Shown here: piece by piece, positions 54,287-63,895 of the stretch
Layout: each line of letters begins with the position of its first letter
Numbering within the stretch: position 1 is the stretch's first letter
Assembly: GCF_003315615.1 (NCBI RefSeq)
Contig: NZ_PDCH01000002.1
Coordinates: 62,001-126,000 of the forward strand
Reading direction: 5' to 3'
DNA: 64,000 nucleotides
Source of the DNA: Bifidobacterium xylocopae
Lineage (GTDB): Bacteria; Actinomycetota; Actinomycetes; Actinomycetales; Bifidobacteriaceae
Translations under genes and position numbers: made by a program
The notes under the pieces: model-generated
Database searches by the model: none
Seen by the model: the letters and a program-made list of their open reading frames with translations, nothing else
What the model was told of the DNA's origin: nothing

Positions 54287-55168
54287 TCATCCCACCTCCT
54301 GGTCGCGCCTGTGGAAGAGCTCCATCTGCTCCTTGATCCAGACGCGCTCGGCCGGATTGATGTCGGCGGATTCCAGGTATTTCTGGTAGACGGGGTAGAA
54401 GGTCCGCAGCACCGGGTAGAGGGCGTAGAGCGTGCGCTCGGGCTTCTGTTCGCGCGTGTGGCGTGGGTGGGCGTCGAAGGTGTTCTTGAACCGTTGCATA
54501 TACCGGCGGAAGGAGGCGAAGGAGGTATCCATGCGTCGGGCGGATATACCGGCGTTCATCTCCTTGCAGTAGACGGTCTTGAACCCATGGTCTATCAAAT
54601 GGAGGGAGACGTCCACATCCTCGTGCATGATGTCGGCTTTATCCCGACAGACCTCACCGCGGATGGCGCTCCAGGCCGAGGAACGCAGGGCCATGTTCGA
54701 GCCGAAGAGCAGGTACTGTCCGTCGTCGGCCCGGTACACGGAGCGGCGCACCCTATTGTCTCCTTTGAGACCGATCTCCTTGCCCGGCATGTCATAGTAG
54801 GCCACCGGTCCAGTCGCCCCCATGGCCTGCGGGTCCCGCTCGAACAGGGAGCCAACCACCTGGACCCAGTTGGGTCTGAGCATGCAATCGGCGTCGATTC
54901 GGCCCAGTACCTGGCCCCGGGCCTGGTCCAGGCCGAAGTTCCGCGTAGGGATGAGACCTTGCTCTGCGTCCTGGTGGAGGAGGCGGACAGGTGTGTCCGG
55001 GTGGGCGTCGATGAAATCGCGAACGATCTGGGCCGTACGGTCGGTGGAATGGTTGTCCACGACAAGCACTTCGAGCGGGGCCACCGACTGGGTTGTGGCG
55101 TTCAGTATGCAGTCGGCGATGCGCTCTTCCTCGTTCCAGGCTGGCACGACAACGGAAACGGTCAACAT
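54287..55168 (-). CDS. Family 2 glycosyltransferase, membrane-free
   Basis: 293 aa. VSVVVPAWNEEERIADCI, DNHSTDRTA, metal motif DADC (RIDADCML), and acid region MHEDVDVSLHLIDHG define a GT-A, GT2 enzyme with UDP- or GDP-sugar donor. No membrane segment. The start is 55168: a -10 box TATCCT lies seven bases before it; ATG 55174 would overlap the promoter. It is divergent from the AI-2E-type gene. Confidence 0.9.
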   Translation of the reverse strand: MLTVSVVVPAWNEEERIADCILNATTQSVAPLEVLVVDNHSTDRTAQIVRDFIDAHPDTPVRLLHQDAEQGLIPTRNFGLDQARGQVLGRIDADCMLRPNWVQVVGSLFERDPQAMGATGPVAYYDMPGKEIGLKGDNRVRRSVYRADDGQYLLFGSNMALRSSAWSAIRGEVCRDKADIMHEDVDVSLHLIDHGFKTVYCKEMNAGISARRMDTSFASFRRYMQRFKNTFDAHPRHTREQKPERTLYALYPVLRTFYPVYQKYLESADINPAERVWIKEQMELFHRRDQEVG

Positions 55169-55248
55169 AGCCATCAGGATACTTGCCCGGGGATACAGTG
55201 CCGGGTGGATCGGACCGCCTTGTCAGCCTGGCCGGGATAATGGTAGGC

Positions 55249-56733
55249 ATGAGCGATCGCGAGAAACAGCAGTTCGACCTGGGTTCGGTGTTCCCGGACA
55301 AGGGTGACCCGCGCCGGCCGCCGGAATGGTTCGGCAGGGGTCTGCTCTATACGGCCATCGCTGTATTCCTGGCCTGGTTCGCCTATAGTTCGTGGTCCAA
55401 GGTCGAGTTCGTCGTCCTGGACGTGGTCATCGCCACTTTCATCGCACTGGCCATGGAACCCTTGGTGCTCCTGCTGGTCAAGCACGGTTGGAAGCGGGGC
55501 GCCGCTTCGGGTGCAAGCCTGGCCGGGCTGATCGTTGTCGTGATTGGGCTCATGGCCCTGTTCGGCAACATGTTCGTCCAGCAAGTCATCGGTATGGTCC
55601 GAGGGGCCCCGGCCTTTTATGACCAAGTGGCGCAACTGGTGCGGGACAAGACCCACCAGGAGCTGCCGGCCATGCAGGACCTCGGCGGCCAGATCGCCAA
55701 CAACATCCAGACCTCATGGGTCACCGATTTCGCGGGACAGGCCTACTCCACGACCGTCGGCCTGCTGGGCTCGCTGCTGAACATTCTGACGGTCCTGCTG
55801 GTCACCTACTACATCTCCGCCGCAGGCCCCAAGCTGCGCCGGAGCCTGTGCCAGTGGATGAGCCCGTCAAGCCAGCGCCGCTTCGTGTCCGTGTGGACCA
55901 TCGCCCAAGATCAGATCTCATCCTTCCTGTTCTCCCGAACCATCCTGGCTTTGATCTCTGCCGCGTGCATGTCGGTCTTCCTGGTCTTCCTCAAGGTGCC
56001 CTACTGGCTGCCGCTGGCCCTCTTCTGCGGATTGGTCTCCCAGTTCGTGCCCACAATCGGCACTTACGTCGGCGGCGCGCTGCCGGTGGTGGTGGCCTGG
56101 GGGTCCAACGGGTTGGGTGTCGCACTGGCCGTGCTGATCTATATCATTCTCTACCAACAGGTCGAGAACCTGATCCTCGCTCCAAAGATCTCCCAGCGGA
56201 CCATGGATCTCAACGCGGCCATCGCCTTCCTCTCAGTCCTGGCCCTGGGCGCGGTCTTCGGAGCCCTGGGCGCCTTCCTTGCCCTCCCTGTGGCGGCTTC
56301 GTTCCAGATCATCTTCAAGGCCTCCACCAAACGGTACGACCTGATCGACTCCCCGCTGATGAACGATCCGACACCCACCAAGAAGTCCATGGTCGTGGAA
56401 GGTGCCGAGGCTATCAACGAGCATGTGATCAAGCCTGTGACCGGCCATATGCCCCGCTCGGTGCGGGGTGCAGCCGGCAAACGTACGGGCACTACAAAAG
56501 ACGGGACCGAGCGCGCCCGTGACGAACTCAGCCGCCTGCCTGGCAGTGAGGCGGATTCCGCCGAGACTGTGGCCATCCCCAAGCATCTGGTCAGCCCCGA
56601 TGGGGCGCATGCCCTTGTGGGGACTGACCGGGACGGGGACGGGGAGGAAGCGCAAGCTGACCGACCGCCGGAACGAGACACACAGCCCGAGGGCGGCCAT
56701 CCTTCGCCCAACCCCCGCAAGGAGTGGCACTGA
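55249..56733 (+). CDS. AI-2E family transporter (PerM/YdiK type)
   Basis: 494 aa. About eight membrane segments and the conserved LPYWLPLALFCGLVSQFVPTIGTYVGGALP-type loop with family Pro/Gly pattern (here KVPYWLPL and FVPTIGTYVGG). A ~130-residue polar C-terminal tail is added. Family members export autoinducer-2 or act as Na+/H+ antiporters; substrate here is unknown. GATAAT lies seven bases before ATG 55249: leaderless. Directly followed by a GT2 gene. Confidence 0.88.
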   Translation: MSDREKQQFDLGSVFPDKGDPRRPPEWFGRGLLYTAIAVFLAWFAYSSWSKVEFVVLDVVIATFIALAMEPLVLLLVKHGWKRGAASGASLAGLIVVVIGLMALFGNMFVQQVIGMVRGAPAFYDQVAQLVRDKTHQELPAMQDLGGQIANNIQTSWVTDFAGQAYSTTVGLLGSLLNILTVLLVTYYISAAGPKLRRSLCQWMSPSSQRRFVSVWTIAQDQISSFLFSRTILALISAACMSVFLVFLKVPYWLPLALFCGLVSQFVPTIGTYVGGALPVVVAWGSNGLGVALAVLIYIILYQQVENLILAPKISQRTMDLNAAIAFLSVLALGAVFGALGAFLALPVAASFQIIFKASTKRYDLIDSPLMNDPTPTKKSMVVEGAEAINEHVIKPVTGHMPRSVRGAAGKRTGTTKDGTERARDELSRLPGSEADSAETVAIPKHLVSPDGAHALVGTDRDGDGEEAQADRPPERDTQPEGGHPSPNPRKEWH

Positions 56734-57960
56734 ATGGCTTTCCTTTCCGTCGTTGATGCACTGATGCTCATTCTCGGCTCCGTCGGCATCATCTACCAGG
56801 CCGTCTGTGTCGTCACTTCCTTTGTGGCCAAGCCGGTCGTCTTCCCCGACGCCCCCATGGACAAACGATTCGCCGTCCTGATCTCCGCACGCAATGAGGA
56901 GCTGGTTGTCGGAAAGCTGATCGATTCCATACGGGGGCAGACCTACCCTTCCGACATGGTGGACATCTGGCTGGTGGCGGACAACTGCACCGATGATACA
57001 GCGGGCCTGGCCAGGTCCAAGGGCTGCCATGTAGTGGAGCGCAGCAACCAGGAGCAGATCGGTAAAGGTTACGCCCTGTCATACCTGTTGGACCGCATCA
57101 TCTCCACCGGCGCTTCCAGGACCTACGATGCCTTCTTCGTCTTCGACGCCGACAACCGGCTGGACAAGCATTACATAGCGGAGATGAACAAGGCTTTCCA
57201 GGCCGGTTTCAAGATCCTGACCTCCTACCGCAACTCAGTCAATTTCACCGACAACTGGGTGTCCTCCGGATCCGCCCTATGGTTCATTCGTGAGTCACGT
57301 TTCCTGAATTCCTCGCGTATGGTCTTCGGGTCCTCCTGCCATGTGGGTGGAACTGGATTCATGTTCTCCCGCGAGGTGATGGAACGCAACAATGGCTGGA
57401 AGTTCCATCTGCTGACCGAGGACCTGGAGTTCACCATGGACTCCGTGCTCCATGGCGACCGGATCGGCTACTGCGGCACGGCCATCCTTTACGACGAGCA
57501 GCCGGTCACGTTCAAGCAGTCCTGGCGTCAGCGTCTGCGCTGGTCCAAGGGCTTCCTCCAGGTCTTCCGTTATTATGGCCCGGCGTTGATCTCCCGGGCG
57601 GTGCGTGAGCGCGACTTCTCAGCGGTCGATCTGACCATTCTGATCTGCCCCCTGACCGTGCTGTCCGTGGCCCGTTTTGTTGTCGGGGTCCTGTTCGCCG
57701 CTTTCGGCTTCGTCACCTGGACCAGCCAGATCGAAGGCCTGCTCAAGGCCGTTGTCTATGCGACGATCGGTTTGCTGGCCATGATGGGACTGGCCGCCCT
57801 GACCGTGGTCGCCGAGCGTGACAAGATCGGCGCTTCCAACAAGGAGCTGTTCGCATACTGCCTGTCCTTCCCGATCTTCATGCTGTCCTACGTGCCCATC
57901 TCCTTCCAGGCGATCTTCGCCAACCCGGGTTGGAAACCGATCGAGCACAACGGAAAGTAA
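56734..57960 (+). CDS. Processive membrane glycosyltransferase, family 2
   Basis: 408 aa. One N-terminal membrane segment, GT2 catalytic domain with LISARNEELVVGKLIDSI, DADN, TEDLEF and QRLRW (the QxxRW motif of processive enzymes such as cellulose and hyaluronan synthases), then three to four C-terminal membrane segments. It starts at once after the upstream stop codon, with AAGGAG upstream. Likely makes or extends a surface polysaccharide. Confidence 0.9.
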   Translation: MAFLSVVDALMLILGSVGIIYQAVCVVTSFVAKPVVFPDAPMDKRFAVLISARNEELVVGKLIDSIRGQTYPSDMVDIWLVADNCTDDTAGLARSKGCHVVERSNQEQIGKGYALSYLLDRIISTGASRTYDAFFVFDADNRLDKHYIAEMNKAFQAGFKILTSYRNSVNFTDNWVSSGSALWFIRESRFLNSSRMVFGSSCHVGGTGFMFSREVMERNNGWKFHLLTEDLEFTMDSVLHGDRIGYCGTAILYDEQPVTFKQSWRQRLRWSKGFLQVFRYYGPALISRAVRERDFSAVDLTILICPLTVLSVARFVVGVLFAAFGFVTWTSQIEGLLKAVVYATIGLLAMMGLAALTVVAERDKIGASNKELFAYCLSFPIFMLSYVPISFQAIFANPGWKPIEHNGK

Positions 57961-58017
57961 TGATGGCCGACAGACCCATGCCGTGGCTTTGCGGGTACTG
58001 ACCGCCCTGATGGGGTC

Positions 58018-58029
58018 TATGCTCTAAGC
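58018..58029 (+). promoter_or_regulatory. ABC exporter promoter -10, leaderless
   Basis: TATGCT at 58018-58023, six bases before ATG 58030. Confidence 0.4.
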
Positions 58030-59004
58030 ATGAGTCCAAGCCAGAACATTCCCATAGGCGCCGCACCGGCGCCGCTGCTGCCTCCGTCCGACCCTACGGC
58101 CGCCGTGTCCATCCGTGGCCTCTGCAAGCGTTTCGAGTCCAAGCTGGCCGTCAATGGCCTGTCCCTGGATATACCGGTCGGCTCCTTCTACGGGCTCGTG
58201 GGTCCCAATGGGGCTGGAAAGACGACCACGCTGAACATGGCCACAGGCTTGTTGCTGCCGGATGCCGGCAGCGTCTCGGTCATGGGACGCGACGTATGGA
58301 GCGACGTCAACAGGGCCAAACGTTCGATAGGCGTCATGCCCCAGGCCGGGCAGGTCTTCGACCGTTTGACCGGCCTGCAGCTTCTGGTCTACTCGGGCAT
58401 GCTGCGTGGCATGAAGCGGGCCGAGGCCGTGGCGCGGGCGAAGGACCTGCTCGCCGCCTTCGATCTGGTTGATGCGGCCGATCGTATGGTGTCCGACTAT
58501 TCGTCGGGCATGGGCAAGAAGATCTGTCTGGCATCGGCGATGATCCATTCCCCCCGTCTGCTGGTCCTGGACGAGCCGTTTGAGTCGGTCGACCCGGTGT
58601 CCTCGGCGAACCTGAAAGACATCTTGGCGGAGTATGTCTCGACGGGCGGCACGGTCATCGTCTCCTCGCATGTGATGGCGTTGGTTGAGAGGATGTGCAC
58701 GCATGTGGCGGTCATCAATGACGGTCATGTGTTGGCCGACGGTACCGTGGCCGAGGTCGCGGCAGGTGAGGATTTGGAGGATCGGTTCCTGGATCTTGTT
58801 GGAGGAAGGCACGCGGCGGCCCGGATCGACTGGCTGAACGGCGGTGCCGATCCGACCGGCCCGGCCGGTCTGGGCCATGATGTGAGGCCTGCGGAAGGGG
58901 ATGGTCCGACGGGCGAAGGATTGGATCCGGCAGGCATCCGGTCACCGGGCGGGCTCAATGGTTCGCAAGGCAGTGATCCGGGTGACGGGGCGGGGGCCCG
59001 ATGA
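58030..59004 (+). CDS. ABC transporter ATP-binding protein
   Basis: 324 aa. Walker A GPNGAGKTTT, signature SSGMGKK, Walker B LLVLDEPFESVD, H-loop VSSHVMAL. CcmA/drug-exporter group. A Gly/Asp-rich C-terminal extension of ~60 residues follows. Overlaps the permease gene as ATGA (59001-59004). Substrate unknown. Confidence 0.93.
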   Translation: MSPSQNIPIGAAPAPLLPPSDPTAAVSIRGLCKRFESKLAVNGLSLDIPVGSFYGLVGPNGAGKTTTLNMATGLLLPDAGSVSVMGRDVWSDVNRAKRSIGVMPQAGQVFDRLTGLQLLVYSGMLRGMKRAEAVARAKDLLAAFDLVDAADRMVSDYSSGMGKKICLASAMIHSPRLLVLDEPFESVDPVSSANLKDILAEYVSTGGTVIVSSHVMALVERMCTHVAVINDGHVLADGTVAEVAAGEDLEDRFLDLVGGRHAAARIDWLNGGADPTGPAGLGHDVRPAEGDGPTGEGLDPAGIRSPGGLNGSQGSDPGDGAGAR

Positions 59005-60617
59005 GCGAGATCCTCACCATCGCCCGCCTGCGCTGGGCGTTGACCTTCGCTACGGTCAAGAGGTCCTCCTGGCAGCTGGTGGGGGCCACCATCGCGGTCA
59101 TCCTGGCACTGCAGGCCGTCGCGGGGTCCTGGTTCCTCGCGGTGACCGAAGGTGAGGGGCTTGATAGAACGTCGGCGGCGGATGTACGGGTGACCATGGT
59201 CTGCGCCCTGGCGGCATTGAGCGTCACGGTCATCATGTTCCAGCTCATGGTCATCGGCGAGGGATCGACCCTGAGTCCCAGGCGATTCGTCCTTTTCGGT
59301 ATCCCGGATCGCCGCCTGCAGGCCGGCCTGATGGTCGCCGGTTTGGTGGGCCTGCCGGCCATATGCGCCCTGATCTGTTTTCTGGCTTTGGCTTTCCTCT
59401 GCCGAGGGTTGGGGCCTGTAGTGGTGATCGTGTCCATCCTGGCGGCTCCGGTCGCGGTGCTGACCATGATGAGCCTGTCAAAGGCCGTTCTGTCCCTGGC
59501 CACATCACTGGCTTCCTCCCAGCGTGCCCAAAACGCGCTCTACCTGGTGGTCTTCATCCTGTTCATGCTCATCTGCTCCCTACCCCAGACCATCTCCCCG
59601 GCGGCGGATGCCGGTACCCTGTCTGTTGCACAGGTAAGGCCTTTCGCCGACATCCTGGCCTTCACACCGTTGGCTGCGGCCTTCCAACTCCCCTTCGACG
59701 CGGCGAACGGCGATTGGGCTTTCCTTCTGCTTCGTCTGCTCATTCTCGCACTGACCTGCTGGTTCTGCTTCGCCATATCCACCTGGTGCCTGCGTCATCT
59801 GCGCCTGAGCGAGGGCCGGACGGGGGCACGGAACAAGGCGCACGGGCTGGGAGTGTTCACCCGGATGCCGGACTCGCCCTCGGGTGCCATCAGTGCGCGT
59901 CTGGTCATTTACCTGCGTCGCGACCCCAGGCAGCTGCTTTACTTCCTGCTGCCGGTCATCTTCCTGGTCGTCTTCGGTATCCAGGGTCGTGGGCTGCCTG
60001 GACTGGCCTGGCAGGGGGTCTTTCTGGGGGCGCTCTTCCTCTGCATGTACACCGCGAACAACCTGGCCTACGACGGGCCGGGGATCCGCATGCAAGTCAT
60101 GGCGGGACTGCCGGGTAAGGCGGACCGTAAGGGCCGTGTGCGTGTCTACCTGTGGATCATGTCCACCTACATGATCGTCGAGTGCTTCGTGGCCGCATTC
60201 ATATCCGACTACTGGTGGGGCGGGCGACATCTGGCGTACGCCTTGGTGATCGCCTGTGTCGTGGAGGGGGTGCTCATGGCCGGCATAGGTTTGGCTCAGG
60301 TGCTTTCCTGCCTCCTGATCTATCCAGTGGCCCCTATCGACAAGCCTTTCTCTTCGCCTCAGGGCCGGGCCATGGCCCAGGGCTTCTTCCCGTTCGTGCA
60401 GCTCCTGGGCAACATCCTGGTGGTGCTGCCGACAATCATCGCTTTCTTCGCCCTTGATGGCACAGGGGCCGGTGGGAGGCCGGAGTGGCTGCTGGCACCG
60501 ATCGCACTGGTCAACGGCCTGGCGGTGCTGGCCTTGGGCGTCAATTGGGGCGGTCGGATTCTGGATCGACGGCAGTTGGCCATCGTCGCCATCCTGGACA
60601 GGTACGCATCCCTATGA
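59001..60617 (+). CDS. ABC transporter permease, multi-pass
   Basis: 538 aa with about twelve membrane segments in two halves and cytosolic loop (RLSEGRTGARNKAHGLG). No soluble domain. Typical of ABC-2-like exporters in Actinobacteria; forms a two-gene exporter with the upstream ATPase by ATGA coupling. Substrate unknown. Confidence 0.85.
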   Translation: MSEILTIARLRWALTFATVKRSSWQLVGATIAVILALQAVAGSWFLAVTEGEGLDRTSAADVRVTMVCALAALSVTVIMFQLMVIGEGSTLSPRRFVLFGIPDRRLQAGLMVAGLVGLPAICALICFLALAFLCRGLGPVVVIVSILAAPVAVLTMMSLSKAVLSLATSLASSQRAQNALYLVVFILFMLICSLPQTISPAADAGTLSVAQVRPFADILAFTPLAAAFQLPFDAANGDWAFLLLRLLILALTCWFCFAISTWCLRHLRLSEGRTGARNKAHGLGVFTRMPDSPSGAISARLVIYLRRDPRQLLYFLLPVIFLVVFGIQGRGLPGLAWQGVFLGALFLCMYTANNLAYDGPGIRMQVMAGLPGKADRKGRVRVYLWIMSTYMIVECFVAAFISDYWWGGRHLAYALVIACVVEGVLMAGIGLAQVLSCLLIYPVAPIDKPFSSPQGRAMAQGFFPFVQLLGNILVVLPTIIAFFALDGTGAGGRPEWLLAPIALVNGLAVLALGVNWGGRILDRRQLAIVAILDRYASL

Positions 60618-60748
60618 CCCTGGTGGCCGGCCCATCAGGCCGCTGGCGCTTTCGGCGGCCCTCCCGCTAAGCTGGCAGAAGGAACCATGGGGTCCGGCCG
60701 CCGGAAGGTCGGTGGGACGGTCGGTCGCACGCATGATAGGAGAGGCGA

Positions 60749-62200
60749 GTGGGAGCGCATGCCCGAGGAGGACGCCGCACATGGCGCCCGGTCATGGCCG
60801 CCGCGACGGTGATTGTGGTCTTCGCCGGCTACCTGGTCGCGGACGCGACGGATGTGATTCCCGGTCCTTTGACGCTGGCGGGTTCCGCCGTAGGTACCGG
60901 ACCGCGGTACCGGACTGAGGCTTTGGCCCCAGCCGTCGTGGGCGCGGACCTGGAATCGGACACCCCGGTGGATGCGTCCGCGGCCCAGCGGGTGATCGAC
61001 GGATTCGCCGCTTCACCAGGCGTCGGCGGCGACTATTCGGTGGTGATCGCCAACCGTGATGGTTCCGTGGCCGCTGAGCATGCCCAGGGGACCTTGCGGC
61101 AGCCCGCCTCCACCCTCAAGACCCTGACCGCCGCAGCAGCGGCATTGAGTCTGGATATGGGGTCGACACTGACCACCTCAACATATTTGGACCGTTCGGC
61201 AGGACCGGACCCGCGCCTGGTGCTCCAAGGGCATGGCGATATGCTTCTGGGCTCGGGTGATTGTGATCTTTCCCATGTGAATGGCAGGGCCGGGCTGGGC
61301 ACCCTCGCCAAGGAGACGTCACAGGCACTCAGAGCGGGTTCCATCGGTAAGGTGAGTCTGGCGTACGACCCGGGATTCTTTGGCCCCGAGCGCTCGCCCC
61401 AAGGCATCGACGAGAATAATCCGGGTGGAGTTTATTTCACTCCCACTTCGACACTCGCGGTCGACGAGGGTCGCATGCGCTCGGATGCGGACCGCTCCGC
61501 CGACCCCGACGGCGGTGGCGTCTACCTGTCTCACGACCAGGACCCCGAGATGCGGGCGGCGGACACTTTCGCCCAGCGCCTGGCCGAAGAGGGCATAACC
61601 GTTGTGGGCGATCCGGCTGTCGGGCAGCTGCCTGCCACTTCCAAGCCCAAGTCCCTGGCCAGCGTCGAATCGGCACCGCTGGGCCAGCTCATGGCTTACA
61701 TGCTGCGCAACTCCGACAACAGCCTGGCCGAGCTCTTCGGTAGGTTGACCGCCGTAAAGCTCGGCAAGGAGAACTCCCCTAGGGGTGCGGTCCAGGCGGT
61801 CCAGGAGGCCCTGGGCCGGGAGGGTGTGAATCTCGGGGATGGAGCACGGATGGCCGACTGCTCGGGACTGACGCCCGGTTCCCTGGTGAGTGTGGCCACC
61901 TTGGCCGCGATTCAGCGCCTCGCCTGCGATGGACGCCATGGCAGGCTGGCGCCGCTGGCCGAAGGTATGGCGGTTGTCGGCCTGGTGGGCACGGCGGCCG
62001 GCCGGGGCAAGGGGAGCGACCCGAATGGGCTGGTCAGGGTCAAGACGGGGAGTCTGGACCAGGTGACTGCCATGGCCGGCAACGTCTCCCGGATGGGTGG
62101 AGGCCTGCTGGTCTTCTCGGTCATCGTCAATAATCCCGGCGATATGGGCGGCGCGGTGCAGGCGGTCAACACACTGATGTCCGCCCTTCCCAAGCTCTAG
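60749..62200 (+). CDS. dacB: D-alanyl-D-alanine carboxypeptidase, PBP4/DacB type (S13)
   Basis: 483 aa. Signal anchor (15-31), then SxxK Ser121-Lys124 (ASTLKTL), SDN (NSDNSLAEL) and KTG (VKTGSLDQVT): the three penicillin-binding motifs of the S13 class. It trims or cleaves peptidoglycan stem peptides. GTG 60749 has AGGAG six bases upstream. It begins a run with tilS, hpt and ftsH. Confidence 0.93.
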   Translation: MGAHARGGRRTWRPVMAAATVIVVFAGYLVADATDVIPGPLTLAGSAVGTGPRYRTEALAPAVVGADLESDTPVDASAAQRVIDGFAASPGVGGDYSVVIANRDGSVAAEHAQGTLRQPASTLKTLTAAAAALSLDMGSTLTTSTYLDRSAGPDPRLVLQGHGDMLLGSGDCDLSHVNGRAGLGTLAKETSQALRAGSIGKVSLAYDPGFFGPERSPQGIDENNPGGVYFTPTSTLAVDEGRMRSDADRSADPDGGGVYLSHDQDPEMRAADTFAQRLAEEGITVVGDPAVGQLPATSKPKSLASVESAPLGQLMAYMLRNSDNSLAELFGRLTAVKLGKENSPRGAVQAVQEALGREGVNLGDGARMADCSGLTPGSLVSVATLAAIQRLACDGRHGRLAPLAEGMAVVGLVGTAAGRGKGSDPNGLVRVKTGSLDQVTAMAGNVSRMGGGLLVFSVIVNNPGDMGGAVQAVNTLMSALPKL

Positions 62201-62223
62201 GCTCGCAGGAGGGGGAAGTAGCC

Positions 62224-63333
62224 ATGGTCTATGCGGCACAGATCAAGCAGGGCATAGGTGCCCTGCGTACCAGTCTTGAGGAGGCGGGTCTGGGGCGGCA
62301 GTCGGAGCGCTTCGCCAGGCATGGCGAGCATGCCCCGGCCCCTGGCGCGCCGCTGGTTCTGGTGGCCTGCTCGGGAGGCAGGGATTCTACGGCTCTGGCG
62401 GCCTTGGCCTCTATCGTCTGCCCTAGCCTGGGGCTCAGATGCGGTGCTGTCATCATCGACCACGACCTTCAGGAGGGATCGGGGCTGGTCGCTGCGGAGG
62501 CCGGGAAGCGCTGCGAGGACCTGGGGTTGGATCCGGTCATGGTCAGGCGGATACGGGTGGGTAGAACCAGGGCCAAACTTGAGGCCGATGCCCGCGAAGC
62601 CCGGTATGCGGCTCTGACCAAGGCCGCCATGGAAGCCGGTGCGGCGGCCATCCTTCTGGCCCACACCAGGGACGACCTGGCCGAAGGGGTCCTGATCGGT
62701 CTGATCCGCAGCTCGGGTGTCGGTGCACTGGCTGGCATGCAGGCGGCTTTTCGACGACAGGGCGTGCTCTACCTGCGCCCTATGCTGGATCTGGGCCGGG
62801 AGCAGACCACAGCCATCTGCCGCCTGCTGAAGCTGAACTGGTGGGATGACCCGACCAACGGCGACGATGTACCGGCGGACCGCGCCCTCCCGTCCCACTA
62901 CCCCTTGCGTTCCCGGATTCGTCACGACCTTTTGCCTGCGTTCAGCGACCTGGCCGGGAGGGACATGTCGGATCGGCTGGCCAGGTCCGCGCAGCTGGCC
63001 CGCACGGATGAGGATTACCTGTGCGCCCAGGCGGACCAGCTCCTGGCCCGGGTGCGCCGCGAGCCCCTGGAACGGGAACGGAACGAAGGGGTCCTGGTGC
63101 GTATCGATGCGCGGTTGTTGGCGGCCGCTCCGGCTTCCTTGCGCTATCGGGCGTGGGCACGGGTGTTGACGGATTTGGGGGCGCAGGTCTCCAGCAGGCA
63201 AATTGTCAGTCTCGATGCCTTGGCCGGCGACTGGCACGGGCAGCGTGGCCCGGTCCTGTCCGGGGGGTTCTCGGCCGATCGCCAGCGACACGTCATTCTC
63301 ATATGCAAAGATGGGGACCATGCGCATCGCTGA
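62224..63333 (+). CDS. tilS: tRNA(Ile)-lysidine synthase
   Basis: 369 aa. PP-loop SGGRDS at 50-55 (ATP pyrophosphatase), then AHTRDDLAEGVLI and the family C-terminal helices. Changes C34 of tRNA-Ile(CAU) to lysidine; essential. AGGAGGGGGAAG precedes the ATG. It ends past the start of hpt (overlap of 14 bases). Confidence 0.94.
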   Translation: MVYAAQIKQGIGALRTSLEEAGLGRQSERFARHGEHAPAPGAPLVLVACSGGRDSTALAALASIVCPSLGLRCGAVIIDHDLQEGSGLVAAEAGKRCEDLGLDPVMVRRIRVGRTRAKLEADAREARYAALTKAAMEAGAAAILLAHTRDDLAEGVLIGLIRSSGVGALAGMQAAFRRQGVLYLRPMLDLGREQTTAICRLLKLNWWDDPTNGDDVPADRALPSHYPLRSRIRHDLLPAFSDLAGRDMSDRLARSAQLARTDEDYLCAQADQLLARVRREPLERERNEGVLVRIDARLLAAAPASLRYRAWARVLTDLGAQVSSRQIVSLDALAGDWHGQRGPVLSGGFSADRQRHVILICKDGDHAHR

Positions 63334-63895
63334 TATTCAGTCCCACATCGACCACGAACTGCTGACCAAGAACCAGATTCAAGACCTCATCCGCAAGACC
63401 GCGGCCCAAATCAGTCGCGATTACGCGGGCAGGGACCTGCTGATGCTGGCGGTGCTCAAGGGTGCCGTCAACACCTTGGCAGCCTTATCCCAGGAGGTGA
63501 GCATCCCCGCCCAGTTGGAATTCATGAGTCTGTCCAGCTATGGATCCGGTACGACCTCATCCGGCAGCATCACGGTGCGCCAGGACCTGGATTGCGACGT
63601 TCGCGGGCGGCACATTCTGATTGTGGAAGATATCATTGACTCCGGTCGGACCTTGCGTTGGCTGGTTGATGAGATGAAGTCACGGGGGGCGGCATCCGTC
63701 GAGGTGTTCGCCCTGCTCGACAAGGTCTGCCGGCATGAAGTCCAGGTGGACGTGAAATACCCGGGCTTCGTCATTCCCGATGAGTTCGTCGTGGGCTTCG
63801 GTCTCGACTATGACGAGCGGTACCGGAACCTGGACTCCATCGCTGTGTTGAAGCCGTGCGAATACCAGGATGAGGATCAAGGAGAGCAGTCATGA
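63320..63895 (+). CDS. hpt: Hypoxanthine phosphoribosyltransferase
   Basis: 191 aa. PRPP motif ILIVEDIIDSGRT and flexible-loop region SLSSYGSGTTSSG. Salvages hypoxanthine and guanine. ATG 63320 (MRIADIQ) is preferred; ATG 63311 is close. Overlaps tilS by 14 bases and ftsH by 4 (ATGA). Confidence 0.94.
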   Translation: MRIADIQSHIDHELLTKNQIQDLIRKTAAQISRDYAGRDLLMLAVLKGAVNTLAALSQEVSIPAQLEFMSLSSYGSGTTSSGSITVRQDLDCDVRGRHILIVEDIIDSGRTLRWLVDEMKSRGAASVEVFALLDKVCRHEVQVDVKYPGFVIPDEFVVGFGLDYDERYRNLDSIAVLKPCEYQDEDQGEQS

